Origin: an uncultured Clostridia bacterium
GTDB taxonomy: Bacteria; Bacillota; Clostridia; Lutisporales; Lutisporaceae
Assembly (NCBI GenBank): GCA_937930535.1
Contig: CALGKJ010000097.1
Span: forward strand, 1-63,175
DNA: 63,175 bases
Reading direction: 5' to 3'
In this document: positions 45,426 to 54,481 of the stretch, piece after piece
How the letters are laid out: every line of letters starts with the position of its first letter
Numbering within the stretch: the first letter of the stretch is position 1
The notes under the pieces: generated by a model
The model's input: only the letters and a program-made list of their open reading frames with translations
Database searches by the model: none
Told to the model about the DNA's origin: nothing
Made by a program: the position numbers and the translations under genes

Positions 45426-48218
45426 CTAATAGGCTTGTGTATTTTGAACAATAGAAAAAGTTTCGCCATCATATTTTATATAGTCAGATGTATAAAGTTC
45501 TTTAGGAATACACTTAATTATCAGACCCTTAAGTCTTAAATACCCTTCAAATTCATAGAGTGTAACTTTATCAACTCCATCTTTGCTCATTATATATACA
45601 ACAAGCTCATCAAAGCTGGTTATTGGGAAGTCTTGGCGAATAACAACGCCACGTATATATCTCCGATCCTTAATCTGCTGCTCAACAATTTTATAACCAC
45701 ATCTATAATCTTCAATCAGTGAAACAACTAAAAACTCATTCCATTCATATCCTATATCCGGGAAGCCCTCATAGTCAAATATTCCCTGTATGGAAAGATA
45801 TTCGGATTTATCAATAAGAACCCCAACCCTATAATTAAAGAATTCAATCTGCTCCATAGTAATGCTAAAATGCTGTCTAAAAACATATTCATCAGATGAT
45901 ACTCTAATACAGTCTTTTTCAATTAGTCCAAAAACCATACTTGCAGTCACTGGCGACCACTTTAAACGCTCTGTAAGTTCGATGTATTTTGAGTAGAAAA
46001 TTCTATCCTTTTGCTTCAAGAAGCTTAATGCTATACTTTTAGACTCTAGTCCAGTTTCTGCAAATATTGGAGTCATTATGTGAGGACGGCGGAATACATA
46101 TTTATCTGAGAAGAAGTATCCAACAATATAATAGAGGTGAACAGCCTCCTCTATATTATTATTCTTAAAGAACTCCTCCATTCTGTCAGCAGCCATTATA
46201 TAAAGTAGTTCATCACTTGTATATCCACTATTTTCGTGAAGTGCATCATTAATAATTTGGTTAAGCTCCTCAATATCAGCGGTCTGTACTTTTATATTAT
46301 CAATACTGTTAAAATAGTTGTAGCCCCACTGGATAATCCTAGATTCATTCATTATACTGTTAAAAATAACAGTGGGGCTAATCCCCTGAAGGTTCCTCTG
46401 TATTTCATCCCGATGAACACATTTTCCTTTATCAGTCAAAATCATGTTTATTCGCTCAGCAACACTGCAGAAATGCCCTTCTGGTTTCGTTAAATAATCC
46501 CTGCTGAAAGAATACTCTCCCTCATAATAGAATTTAAGCACACCATGAAGGTAGTGGTGATTATCAATACCGCTGGTCATTACTAATAAGCCTTGAAATT
46601 CGTCAAACAGCTCGCTGTAGAATATTTCAGCTCTAGGGAGAGCCTCTATATGTTCTTTTATTGTACTTATGATATGCTGAGGTACTGACATATTTTCAGG
46701 CGCTGTATATATACCTCTTCCCCTTAGTATCAAATACTCACTTATACGTGCTGTCAGCGCCCTGTTATTTTCAGGTAATTCAACCCCTTTAAATTCAGAC
46801 TTAATAATATTTCTAAGTCTACTAAGATCTTCGTCGTCATATACTCTTATCCCATTTTGAAAGTGGATTCTTACAACCTCTCGGCATAAAACGGCATAGG
46901 ACTGTTTTCCTTTCACTACATAATCGCCATAAATACGATACCCATTTAGCCGTAAAAAGTTTATGAATTCCTCAGTACCTATATATCCAATCCGGAGCTT
47001 AGTCAATCGTGATTTTACTTCTTCAAGTGATTGATATAAATAAGCTGTAGCACCAATTATTTCTTCAGCTATTTTTCCAAGGGTAGCCTCCAAATTTTTA
47101 GATACTTCATCACATTTAAGAAACATATCAGCGAAATCAAAGTACAGGTATTTTCCAGTCTGCTTCAGTATATACTGCAGCATTGTTGAGACCTTATTAT
47201 CCTTCATAAAATTATCAATGTCATCAACTCTTAAACTTCCCATTTCTGCAGTAGCATTTATTAAATCTGCTGCTAATCCAACTACCTTAACTAATTTATT
47301 AACTAATTTATTTTCAATTTGTCCAATTCGTGCTCTGCTTAAGTCATATTCTTCTCCTATTTTCTGAAGCGTATATCCTTCTGCTCTCTTAGATAAAATT
47401 TTAAATTCCTTGTCGTTTTCATATTCTCTAAATATACTGATTACAATCTCATTAAACGGCTTTATTAGGCACTTCAAAGTAGACAGCAATCCACTATATA
47501 TCTGTGTTCCAAGTTTTGATCTTAATGCTCCTGCAGATGAATATTTTAAATCTTTAATCTTTAACAAACCATTTTCTTCTATATGGTTAATTATTCTGTC
47601 GCTTATTCCGATAATTTTCAAAGAAGCTACATTAACCATTTCATTGTCGCTACATATAAATTCAAATGGGTAAAAACCATACTCTTCGGAACTTGCTTCT
47701 TTATTTTGAATGTTTAGTTCGATTATATTCTCCTCATATACCTGCTTCAGCTGTTCAATTGTTCCTACACCAATTCCTCTCAGAGCCGCCGCTTCATGAA
47801 ATATTTCAGGCGAAATGTCTTCTAATGAATTGATGTCCTTACTTCTGCACATTCTAATAAATGCCGCAGATCGTGCCACCCTTCTAAAAACATCTAATCC
47901 GCCGACCGCTATTCTGCTTACATGCTGTTCGGTACTGTCCGCAGAAAGGCAGTAGCTGACTTCTTCTATACTACATGTGGTATTCTCATCTTGGCAGAAT
48001 TTTAAGAATCGATCCCTTACCCTGCTGATTTTCGCCTCTCCCATCCACTTTACACTATATAACTGCATAAAATTAAAATCTACTAACTCTTCAGCAAAGC
48101 AAATACCATTTTCAGTGCAGTATTTAACAAATAAAGAATATTCATCTCCACAGAATACATCCTCAATCTTGTGCAAACCCGTTACCCCCACGTATATTAA
48201 ATATTTACTTTCCAGCAC
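45426..48218 (-). CDS. 930-aa HhH and sigma-region-4-like protein of the GHKL cassette
   Basis: A large protein without a recognised enzyme domain. A helix-hairpin-helix-like segment (AAALRGIGVGTIEQLKQVYE) lies near residues 143-162, and a second one resembling the RNA polymerase alpha C-terminal domain (ISDRIINHIEENGLLKIKDL) near 205-225. A sigma-70 region-4-like helix-turn-helix (AEGYTLQKIGEEYDLSRARI then GQIENKLVNKL) spans about 279-309. Winged-helix-like segments occur later (GKCVHRDEIQRNLQGISPTV). Multiple DNA-binding modules suggest a scanning or sensing subunit. It overlaps the DUF6339-like gene by 14 bases. Confidence 0.6.
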   Translation of the reverse strand: MLESKYLIYVGVTGLHKIEDVFCGDEYSLFVKYCTENGICFAEELVDFNFMQLYSVKWMGEAKISRVRDRFLKFCQDENTTCSIEEVSYCLSADSTEQHVSRIAVGGLDVFRRVARSAAFIRMCRSKDINSLEDISPEIFHEAAALRGIGVGTIEQLKQVYEENIIELNIQNKEASSEEYGFYPFEFICSDNEMVNVASLKIIGISDRIINHIEENGLLKIKDLKYSSAGALRSKLGTQIYSGLLSTLKCLIKPFNEIVISIFREYENDKEFKILSKRAEGYTLQKIGEEYDLSRARIGQIENKLVNKLVKVVGLAADLINATAEMGSLRVDDIDNFMKDNKVSTMLQYILKQTGKYLYFDFADMFLKCDEVSKNLEATLGKIAEEIIGATAYLYQSLEEVKSRLTKLRIGYIGTEEFINFLRLNGYRIYGDYVVKGKQSYAVLCREVVRIHFQNGIRVYDDEDLSRLRNIIKSEFKGVELPENNRALTARISEYLILRGRGIYTAPENMSVPQHIISTIKEHIEALPRAEIFYSELFDEFQGLLVMTSGIDNHHYLHGVLKFYYEGEYSFSRDYLTKPEGHFCSVAERINMILTDKGKCVHRDEIQRNLQGISPTVIFNSIMNESRIIQWGYNYFNSIDNIKVQTADIEELNQIINDALHENSGYTSDELLYIMAADRMEEFFKNNNIEEAVHLYYIVGYFFSDKYVFRRPHIMTPIFAETGLESKSIALSFLKQKDRIFYSKYIELTERLKWSPVTASMVFGLIEKDCIRVSSDEYVFRQHFSITMEQIEFFNYRVGVLIDKSEYLSIQGIFDYEGFPDIGYEWNEFLVVSLIEDYRCGYKIVEQQIKDRRYIRGVVIRQDFPITSFDELVVYIMSKDGVDKVTLYEFEGYLRLKGLIIKCIPKELYTSDYIKYDGETFSIVQNTQAY

Positions 48219-48924
48219 TTAGTTTAGCGGCAACTTTGCTATATATATCATCATATGATAAACAGTCAAGTATATATGTACCGCCTAATATATTTATATA
48301 CTTTGAAATTTCTCTAACAGTAAATCTATCAATCTTAATGCCACTCTTTTGCGCATCTAAAAGAGCGCTCAACATCCCCCTCATTACCGATGGGTTTTTT
48401 GTAAAATTTCTGCCGAAAACTGATTCCATATAGTCTGTATCAGTGCAGACAAATTGAGTCAGTTCATATGGATCAGTTCGATTTTGATCATATGTTATTT
48501 TCCCCATCCACCATAAGCGCGATATACCATTACGGAAAAGTGATCGCTGAATTGAGTAGTTAAATAAATAGTGATTAGCCATATCATTTGCATTCTCAGC
48601 GGGCCATCTGTATTTCATGTATTCTGAATATCTTCCAAAGCATAAACTTGCCCACATTCTTTCATCTGATGCCTGTGATTCAGACAGAAACCTCACGTGC
48701 TTATATACTCTCTTAATATTCTCAAGATCTGTTAAACTGCTCTTTGTTTGAGATGTATCAAGGTCAAAATCATCCAAGTCAAAAGAAGTCTCTAAGAGTA
48801 CTCCTTCCCCCTGGATATACTCTTCAATAGCAGCATTCCCCTTCTTTAAAAAGTTTTTATAAATATGTTCCGTATTGGTTTTAATGCTGATTAGGCTGTC
48901 TTCTGAAAAAATCTTTAACTTCAT
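48205..48924 (-). CDS. DUF6339-like protein of the GHKL cassette
   Basis: A 239-aa soluble protein. ERMWASLCFGRYSEYMKYRW, SLFRNGISRLWWMGKITYD and DPYELTQFV match the pattern I associate with DUF6339, a family of unknown function seen beside GHKL-type ATPase genes. The C-terminal INILGGTYILDCLSYDDIY is also typical. It overlaps the upstream gene by ATGA and the downstream gene by 14 bases, so stoichiometric expression with its partners is likely. The assignment is from memory of the family pattern. Confidence 0.65.
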   Translation of the reverse strand: MKLKIFSEDSLISIKTNTEHIYKNFLKKGNAAIEEYIQGEGVLLETSFDLDDFDLDTSQTKSSLTDLENIKRVYKHVRFLSESQASDERMWASLCFGRYSEYMKYRWPAENANDMANHYLFNYSIQRSLFRNGISRLWWMGKITYDQNRTDPYELTQFVCTDTDYMESVFGRNFTKNPSVMRGMLSALLDAQKSGIKIDRFTVREISKYINILGGTYILDCLSYDDIYSKVAAKLSAGK

Positions 48925-49790
48925 ACTGCATCCTCCTCGTCTCCTAATGAGAGAAATTCTAATGATTTTAACAGTGGTGTATTCAGCAGCTGCTGTGCAA
49001 ACTCAAATGAATTGATCCTATTAAATCCTTCCTCTGTGAATTCTACCCCAAACCTCTTTGCAGTCTTTCTCAATGAACGGAACCACCTATAGTCCTCATA
49101 CATAAATAAGTTTCCACATTCTCTCTTAAGTTCATCAATTACATGCATTAAGGATGGTACAATGATCATCGAATGCATAGCTGGCTGTAAATTCGGCATG
49201 CTCTTCATGTTCTTATACCTGTAGTATGCTGTTTCAGGTAGAATAACTACAATCTTCTGTTTACCTGTGTCTACCTTAATCAGCTGTACATTTTTATCTG
49301 AATTTTGTATTATACAGAATATTGATGATGTATTGGCAACGTCATCCCGCTCTTTATCAATACGAATATTTGACTGGCTGCCAACTGCTATAATACAGCC
49401 TTTATCAATGTTAAAGCGAAATCCTCTGTAATCTGGATTAAAATCTTTATTTGAATATGCAGGTATGTCTTCAGCAGCAGTAATGAATGTACATACTTGC
49501 ACCAATCCATTAAGTTTACTGTCAGAAATTATATACTCAAATAAACTTGAATCACAATTTACTGCTGTTCTAAAACAGGTCTGCGGACATTCTATATGGT
49601 GAGTATAAACCGCCTTGCCCTGTTTAATAAGCAGCTGAAGTTCTTTATTATCAGTTTCAGCACTGAGCGTAAACTTTATGTTATAGCCATCTAATGCAGC
49701 TCCTGCACTAGATGTGAATTTACTTGCACTATAATCATCTGTGTCTTCTGCCAAAACAGGATATGGATACTGTTTATATTTTATTACCAT
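48921..49790 (-). CDS. Unknown 289-aa protein of the GHKL cassette
   Basis: A soluble, beta-rich protein with no family I recognise. The N-terminal half (YKQYPYPVLAEDTDDYSASK, KAVYTHHIECPQTCFR) looks like a strand-rich domain with two conserved-looking Cys; a helical C-terminus (SMIIVPSLMHVIDELKRECG) follows. No catalytic motif is visible. It overlaps the ATPase gene by 17 bases and the DUF6339-like gene by four, so it is presumably a structural partner of the ATPase. Confidence 0.6.
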   Translation of the reverse strand: MVIKYKQYPYPVLAEDTDDYSASKFTSSAGAALDGYNIKFTLSAETDNKELQLLIKQGKAVYTHHIECPQTCFRTAVNCDSSLFEYIISDSKLNGLVQVCTFITAAEDIPAYSNKDFNPDYRGFRFNIDKGCIIAVGSQSNIRIDKERDDVANTSSIFCIIQNSDKNVQLIKVDTGKQKIVVILPETAYYRYKNMKSMPNLQPAMHSMIIVPSLMHVIDELKRECGNLFMYEDYRWFRSLRKTAKRFGVEFTEEGFNRINSFEFAQQLLNTPLLKSLEFLSLGDEEDAV

Positions 49791-51636
49791 ATGCTTTTAC
49801 CTCCATTGAACAGTAGTCAGAATACCCAATTTTGATATTTATACGTACAGGTACATCTTTAATAAAGTCTAGTTCCTTTATAAGCCCATCTGAAACATGC
49901 AGTGCCTTACCAGATACAAGCGCTGCACTGACAATTGGTGCAGTATAATTTCCACTTTCTGCAGTTAAGAAAATTTCAAGATATCCATTTGATACTGATG
50001 TCTGCGGGACAAACATAATTATATATTTACCTTCTGACTTATTTTCACATACTACTCTGATCTTTTCTGCCTTAATCTCTTTAAAAGAAGGCATTGGCTC
50101 AGACCCACCTAAGTGCGGTGCAGCTGGTTCAGGCGGTCGAGGACCTGGGTTTACTATTTTCCCACCTCCATGATTGTATCCAGAATCATCCACGTCACCA
50201 TCACTTTTTCCGGTTAGATCTTCCTCTTCATTCTTGTCACCTCTGGTTTCACTTCCAGCATTAGGCTTTCTTTTTACACGAGTAATTTCTATCTCTTTAA
50301 CTTTATTTGAAATAGTTTCTTCTTTCCCACCTTCCTTGACGTCATCTGCATCATCTGGAAGATATTCACCTACTCCTTCTGCATCAAGCTGTTCATCAGC
50401 ACTCTGCTGAGCGAGTTTTTCCAAACAGTCTTTTATATAATCATTAAGACCTTTAATAATGTTTTTGGCCATGATTGGATTATTTGAGCGCTCTGGCTCC
50501 CATTTAGTGTGCTGAGGATTCTCAAGTTTTCTTAGTATTGTATTAATTCGCTCTCCCTCAATCAGCATAATGCCACCAAAGGGTATATACCCAGAGATAT
50601 TACCTCTATCCATAATCTTCATGCCAGTTTTTCTCAACATTGCTACCTTACGGTGCATTTCCCGATCAATTAATAATCCAAGTTTAATTATTCCATAGTT
50701 CATAAAATCTGTTTCAAACCACTCAGTTTTATCAGATGTCAGTACTCTATAATATTTATCAGCATAACCGGTAATTTGGTCAGCATAAATACTCATTAGT
50801 TCAGGCAAAGTTCCCTTACTTATCACTTGTTCTCCAACATGAACGATAAGGCGCTCATTCCATATAGAACCAAGGAAATCATCAATTATTGAAATTATGA
50901 TGTCATCTTTCCAATCCTCACCAGAAAATCTGTATCCGGCTATATAAATATCTGTCCCATACCCAGCCTCTACTCTAGAGAAGTGAGGATCTAAGTCAAT
51001 AGATTCATATACGGGTGTATTTCTTTCATTACCAAAGTACCCTATCCCCTGTGTTGTTTCTCCGTCATCATCTCTGAAAGTAACAAGTCTCGAGACTCCC
51101 TGACTTGCTACTACTTCTTCATTATCGTATGTATTATAGTATACTGTTGAGAAGCTCGAGCAAGCATAAGGTGCAAATTTACCAATACCAAAAGAACCTC
51201 CTGCTGTTCCGCCCTTATCCGAAACCCCTGATGATTTTGTAAGGTTTGTCCAATCTGTATTAAGTTCTTTCTTTGAACCCCTTAAGCCAGTTGTATTGAA
51301 ATCACTTATCCTAAGCATGTTTACTTTATAGTCATTTATTTTTTCAATTGCTTCATCAAAAAAGTCTTTTGTTTTCTTTGATTTTTGATTTTTCCAAAAT
51401 TCCATGCATTTATCAAAGACTCTTCTAAGTTCACTGCTACCGGGTATCTGTGAAGGGCTCAGAGAAAAAGCAGAGAACTCAACTTTAACAGTACCTCCAG
51501 TTCCCGCATCAAGTGAATTCTGACAAATTTCTCTTGCAAGAGATTTAATTGGTGTTCCTCTAAACGTTTCGAGACCCGAATCACCTATACCCTTAATTTC
51601 ACCGTGACCGTTAGACGGAAATTTCCACTGTGCCAT
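49774..51636 (-). CDS. GHKL/Hsp90-like ATPase
   Basis: A 620-aa protein starting at the ATG after GGGGTG. Its Bergerat ATP-binding fold has an N box SLAREICQNSLDA (Glu36, Asn40, Asp43), a G1 box ISDFNTTGL (Asp112, Gly117) and a G2 box GGTAGGSFGIGKFAPYACS (about 142-160). A mid domain follows, then an acidic, low-complexity linker (about 425-510) and a beta-rich C-terminal domain. Related GHKL ATPases occur in restriction-associated clusters and include the relatives of MORC proteins. It probably acts as an ATP-driven clamp on DNA. Confidence 0.85.
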   Translation of the reverse strand: MAQWKFPSNGHGEIKGIGDSGLETFRGTPIKSLAREICQNSLDAGTGGTVKVEFSAFSLSPSQIPGSSELRRVFDKCMEFWKNQKSKKTKDFFDEAIEKINDYKVNMLRISDFNTTGLRGSKKELNTDWTNLTKSSGVSDKGGTAGGSFGIGKFAPYACSSFSTVYYNTYDNEEVVASQGVSRLVTFRDDDGETTQGIGYFGNERNTPVYESIDLDPHFSRVEAGYGTDIYIAGYRFSGEDWKDDIIISIIDDFLGSIWNERLIVHVGEQVISKGTLPELMSIYADQITGYADKYYRVLTSDKTEWFETDFMNYGIIKLGLLIDREMHRKVAMLRKTGMKIMDRGNISGYIPFGGIMLIEGERINTILRKLENPQHTKWEPERSNNPIMAKNIIKGLNDYIKDCLEKLAQQSADEQLDAEGVGEYLPDDADDVKEGGKEETISNKVKEIEITRVKRKPNAGSETRGDKNEEEDLTGKSDGDVDDSGYNHGGGKIVNPGPRPPEPAAPHLGGSEPMPSFKEIKAEKIRVVCENKSEGKYIIMFVPQTSVSNGYLEIFLTAESGNYTAPIVSAALVSGKALHVSDGLIKELDFIKDVPVRINIKIGYSDYCSMEVKAYGNKI

Positions 51637-51654
51637 ATATTTCACCCCTTATAC

Positions 51655-51885
51655 TTATCTTAACTTAAATTTCTTTTCACTTACTTCAACAGTATCGAAC
51701 TTTGTTTTTGCAGCTTTTAACTCAGTTTCTATTGCTCCAAAAATTTTAAAAATATCATCCCTACTATAATCGTAAACTGCTTTATTTGAACAATTTCCAA
51801 GAAGTCTTACCATTTCAAGGATTTTATTTGTACGAGACTCTGCTATTCGAATAAATTTCTCATTCTTTGTTTCTTTATTTTTCAT
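51655..51885 (-). CDS. Small conserved protein heading the defence operon
   Basis: A 76-aa protein starting at the ATG after GGAGG. It is highly charged and helical: IRIAESRTNKILEMVRLLGN then CSNKAVYDYSRDDIFKIFGA, with a Lys-rich end. Similar small proteins occur on plasmids and beside restriction systems; function unknown. Position as first gene of the operon fits a controller or DNA-binding accessory protein, but no helix-turn-helix is certain. Confidence 0.65.
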   Translation of the reverse strand: MKNKETKNEKFIRIAESRTNKILEMVRLLGNCSNKAVYDYSRDDIFKIFGAIETELKAAKTKFDTVEVSEKKFKLR

Positions 51886-51951
51886 ACAGATCCTCCTCAA
51901 CTAGCAAAATATGTATACTTAAAATATAACAACATTTATTACATGCGTCAA

Positions 51952-51988
51952 TTATTTTGTATATATTTAATTTATTTTGTATATATTT
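51952..51988. promoter_or_regulatory. Direct-repeat operator candidate between the divergent defence operons
   Basis: Two identical 17-base copies of TTATTTTGTATATATTT begin at 51952 and 51972, exactly 20 bases apart (about two helical turns). A related ATTTTGCATATAA lies near 52002. They lie in the 235-bp gap between the small protein gene and the nuclease gene, so they could bind a shared regulator or hold tandem -10 boxes. Confidence 0.5.
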
Positions 51989-52120
51989 TTTTTATATAAA
52001 ATATTTTGCATATAACAGCATTCTTCTTTAAATAATTTACATATATTAAGTACATCTTTATTGTAGCTTTTCAACTAGAGTGTTACAATAAAATAAAAAC
52101 TGAAATTAGGAGGCTGATTT

Positions 52121-53257
52121 ATGTTTATTAAACAGCAGAGTAAATCTTCTATAGATATATACTGTGAAACGCTACAAGCAGTTGGAGCATTGTCTCGACT
52201 AGCTTCCGATAATAATATACCTTATCTAGGATATAGAGAGGCAGAAAATATTTTTTGCGATTCATTTACAGCAAAAAATCTAGCAAGAGCAGATTGTTCA
52301 GCAGATGCCTCAAAGAATGGATTTGGCATAGGAATTAAAACCTTTTTAAATGGAACAGGTAAAACACTTCAGAAAGTCGCTGAGTTCAACAAACTAGCTT
52401 CTGAATTTAGAGGGAAAGATGCAGAACAAGTAGTTCATATTGTTTCAAACCTTCGAAATGAGCGTATACAGTTCACAAAGAGAACCTATGCTATTAAAGA
52501 TATGATTTATCATTGTATAGTACGTGATACTGGGAAAATCATGATTTATGAAACACCAATGGATGAGATAAAGATATCTGAAGTAAAAAATATCGCCACA
52601 ACATCTGGTAATATAATTACATTCAGTGATAAAATAAACGAATACAGCTTTAACATATCCAAGAGTACACTATATAAGCGCTTTATTACCGATAATATTT
52701 TAATTGATATTCCTATAATCATTTTAAAAAATCCATATGAGCTAATACGACGCCTCTTCAGTGGCTACTTCAGTGGGTCATTAATTCCGGTTTCTGAAAA
52801 ATTTGAAGAACATGTAGTACTGCCACTATTCTCTGATAAAGGGGGAAGAAATGTTCCTGAAAAAAGCGGGCTTAATCAGTGGAATGCCGCAGGGCGCCCA
52901 CGAGACCCAGATGAAATCTACATTCCTATTCCTGCTTGGATACATAGGAATTTTCCTGACTTCTTTCCAAATAGAGATATGCCTTTCGACCTGCTACTGC
53001 CAGACAGCAATACTATGCAGGCAAAGGTCTGTCAGGATGGAGGCAAGGCACTCATGTCGAATCCAAACGCAGCACTTGGAAAGTGGATGCTCCGCAGTGT
53101 CCTCAACCTAAAACAACGTGAACTGCTGACTTATGAGCGACTAAAAGTTCTCGGAATCGACTCTGTAATAATATACAAAGAATCCGACAGTAGGTATCAT
53201 ATTGACTTTAAAGAACTAGGGACATATGATGATTTTGTTATAGAACATAACTTCTAG
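52121..53257 (+). CDS. Putative restriction endonuclease with B3-like DNA-binding domain
   Basis: A 378-aa protein after an AGGAGG site. The N-terminal part has YREAENIFCDSFTAKNLARA followed by DCSADASKNGFGIGIKTFL. Glu40/Glu42, Asp62 and Lys73 fit an irregular PD-(D/E)XK nuclease core. The C-terminal about 120 residues (RPRDPDEIYIPIPAWIHRNF, LLPDSNTMQAKVCQDGGKAL, then LGKWMLRSVLNLKQ) resemble the B3-like DNA-binding domain of NgoFVII/BfiI-type enzymes. No PLD-type HxK motif is seen. It is divergent from the methyltransferase operon and is the likely cutting partner. Confidence 0.7.
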   Translation: MFIKQQSKSSIDIYCETLQAVGALSRLASDNNIPYLGYREAENIFCDSFTAKNLARADCSADASKNGFGIGIKTFLNGTGKTLQKVAEFNKLASEFRGKDAEQVVHIVSNLRNERIQFTKRTYAIKDMIYHCIVRDTGKIMIYETPMDEIKISEVKNIATTSGNIITFSDKINEYSFNISKSTLYKRFITDNILIDIPIIILKNPYELIRRLFSGYFSGSLIPVSEKFEEHVVLPLFSDKGGRNVPEKSGLNQWNAAGRPRDPDEIYIPIPAWIHRNFPDFFPNRDMPFDLLLPDSNTMQAKVCQDGGKALMSNPNAALGKWMLRSVLNLKQRELLTYERLKVLGIDSVIIYKESDSRYHIDFKELGTYDDFVIEHNF

Positions 53258-53303
53258 ATCTATACTTCAATTAGACTCACTAATGAGTTTATATTTACGC
53301 AAT

Positions 53304-53334
53304 AGTAGAACAGCTGTTATTCAGTTGTTCTACT
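53304..53334 (+). terminator. Hairpin after the nuclease gene
   Basis: A 13-bp stem AGTAGAACAGCTG/CAGTTGTTCTACT with one G-U pair and a five-base loop. It lies 47 bases after the nuclease stop but lacks a T run, so it may be a weak terminator or an RNA-stability element. Confidence 0.5.
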
Positions 53335-53652
53335 ACCGTGTACTCATGACCTTCTCCCTTTAATTTGATCCATTCCCAAAGTTAGTCTGGATGATATTGA
53401 CACTAACGTAATTTCATTAACATAAAGGTAGGATAATAACATTAACCTTGTAATTTCCATTTATACTTAATAGTGAAAGGCTTAACATTCCCATTATATT
53501 AATCAAAATATATTAATAGTAAACATAGCAGATATCCAGATATATGGTATTAAAGCCTTTAATATGCTAAAATAGGTAGTGTTATGATGTCAAAAATCAT
53601 ATGCATGATATTAAATGGACAGGCTTTATTGCCTGACTTAAGGAGGGGTAAT

Positions 53653-54036
53653 ATGCCACAAGCTGGAGATAGATATGTAGTAACAATTAAACCTTCACAT
53701 ATTGATTGGGGAGAGTACAGAAATCCTACTAATAGAACCATTATTGAAGGTGAATCTTATGTAAAGATACCATCTGATGCAGCTACACAGTATGGAATAG
53801 TTAGAGGTTCAACGTATACTGCTCATTTCACTAATGGTCATGATTCGTTTAAAATTAAAGCTTCGGGTAATGGACCTTTTACAAATGGAGTTCAATATGG
53901 TAAGCAGTTTGAGGGTATTGGTTATGGTGCATGCAAGGCATTTACACCATGGTATGTCTCATGCAATGCCCAAGTTGGTGACAGAGTGCAGGTAGAGTTT
54001 ATTTCTCCTACAGAGGTACAGTTTACGTTAGTATAA
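53653..54036 (+). CDS. Stand-alone B3-like putative DNA-binding protein
   Basis: A 127-aa protein starting at the ATG after AAGGAGGGG. It is all beta-like: PQAGDRYVVTIKPSHIDWGE, GESYVKIPSDAATQYGIVRG, SFKIKASGNGPF and VGDRVQVEFISPTEVQFTLV. The IPS...RG...G.F pattern and the C-terminal strand pair recall the B3-like domain at the C-terminus of the neighbouring nuclease. No catalytic residues are evident. It could be a specificity or regulatory factor of the defence island. The assignment rests on fold-pattern resemblance only. Confidence 0.5.
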   Translation: MPQAGDRYVVTIKPSHIDWGEYRNPTNRTIIEGESYVKIPSDAATQYGIVRGSTYTAHFTNGHDSFKIKASGNGPFTNGVQYGKQFEGIGYGACKAFTPWYVSCNAQVGDRVQVEFISPTEVQFTLV

Positions 54037-54098
54037 TTATTAAAACATTTGACATCATAACATTAAGAGCCCGAGATATGAAGTGCAAAATTCCAATA

Positions 54099-54134
54099 CA
54101 ATTCCGCAAATACTCGATATTAGCGGAATTGTTT
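54099..54134 (+). terminator. Terminator after the B3-like gene
   Basis: CAATTCCGC and GCGGAATTG form a perfect 9-bp stem around a 14-base loop, followed by TTTT. It lies 62 bases after the B3-like stop codon. Confidence 0.7.
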
Positions 54135-54264
54135 TACCCCCCTAGACCACTTTTCTGTTACCAACCTTCGTACATGCAAACATAAAACACACTTCCATAT
54201 TTCGACAAAATCCGCTACACCTTTGATACCAAGCTATCTACGCTCTATCAACGCAACTGACTCC

Positions 54265-54320
54265 ACATGTGTTTTGATAGTTTGGTGATAGTAATTCGCA
54301 GTATAATTGAGGTTTACCCC
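54265..54320 (+). repeat. Dispersed repeat, copy B
   Basis: It matches copy A at 301-356 with about four mismatches and continues into TTTACCCCC-type runs. Both copies are in the same orientation, 54 kb apart, and bracket the ABC operon, prophage and defence island. Further CCCCC-containing sequence at 54130-54142 suggests the repeat is part of a larger remnant. Confidence 0.6.
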
Positions 54321-54481
54321 CTTTTACCCCCCTATAATCAAGCAATTCTTCTATTAATAAATAGTAAATATGTTAACCTTTAGGTATTCACAATACTTTT
54401 ACACTTCAGCACTAACATCAAACCCATACCTACAAATGCTTATCTCAAAAGTAAAACTTTAATTGTGAAGTACAAGTATAA

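Noticed and set aside
5270-53257. Prophage extending through the whole defence island
   Set aside because: The lysogeny module ends with a terminator at 42468, followed by decayed fragments; 37 kb is already a complete siphovirus genome. The right attachment site was not found, so this is only the more likely reading.
52121-53257. Phospholipase-D-type nuclease domain in the B3-containing protein
   Set aside because: No HxK(x)4D motif is present; the acidic residues and Lys73 fit a PD-(D/E)XK-like core better.
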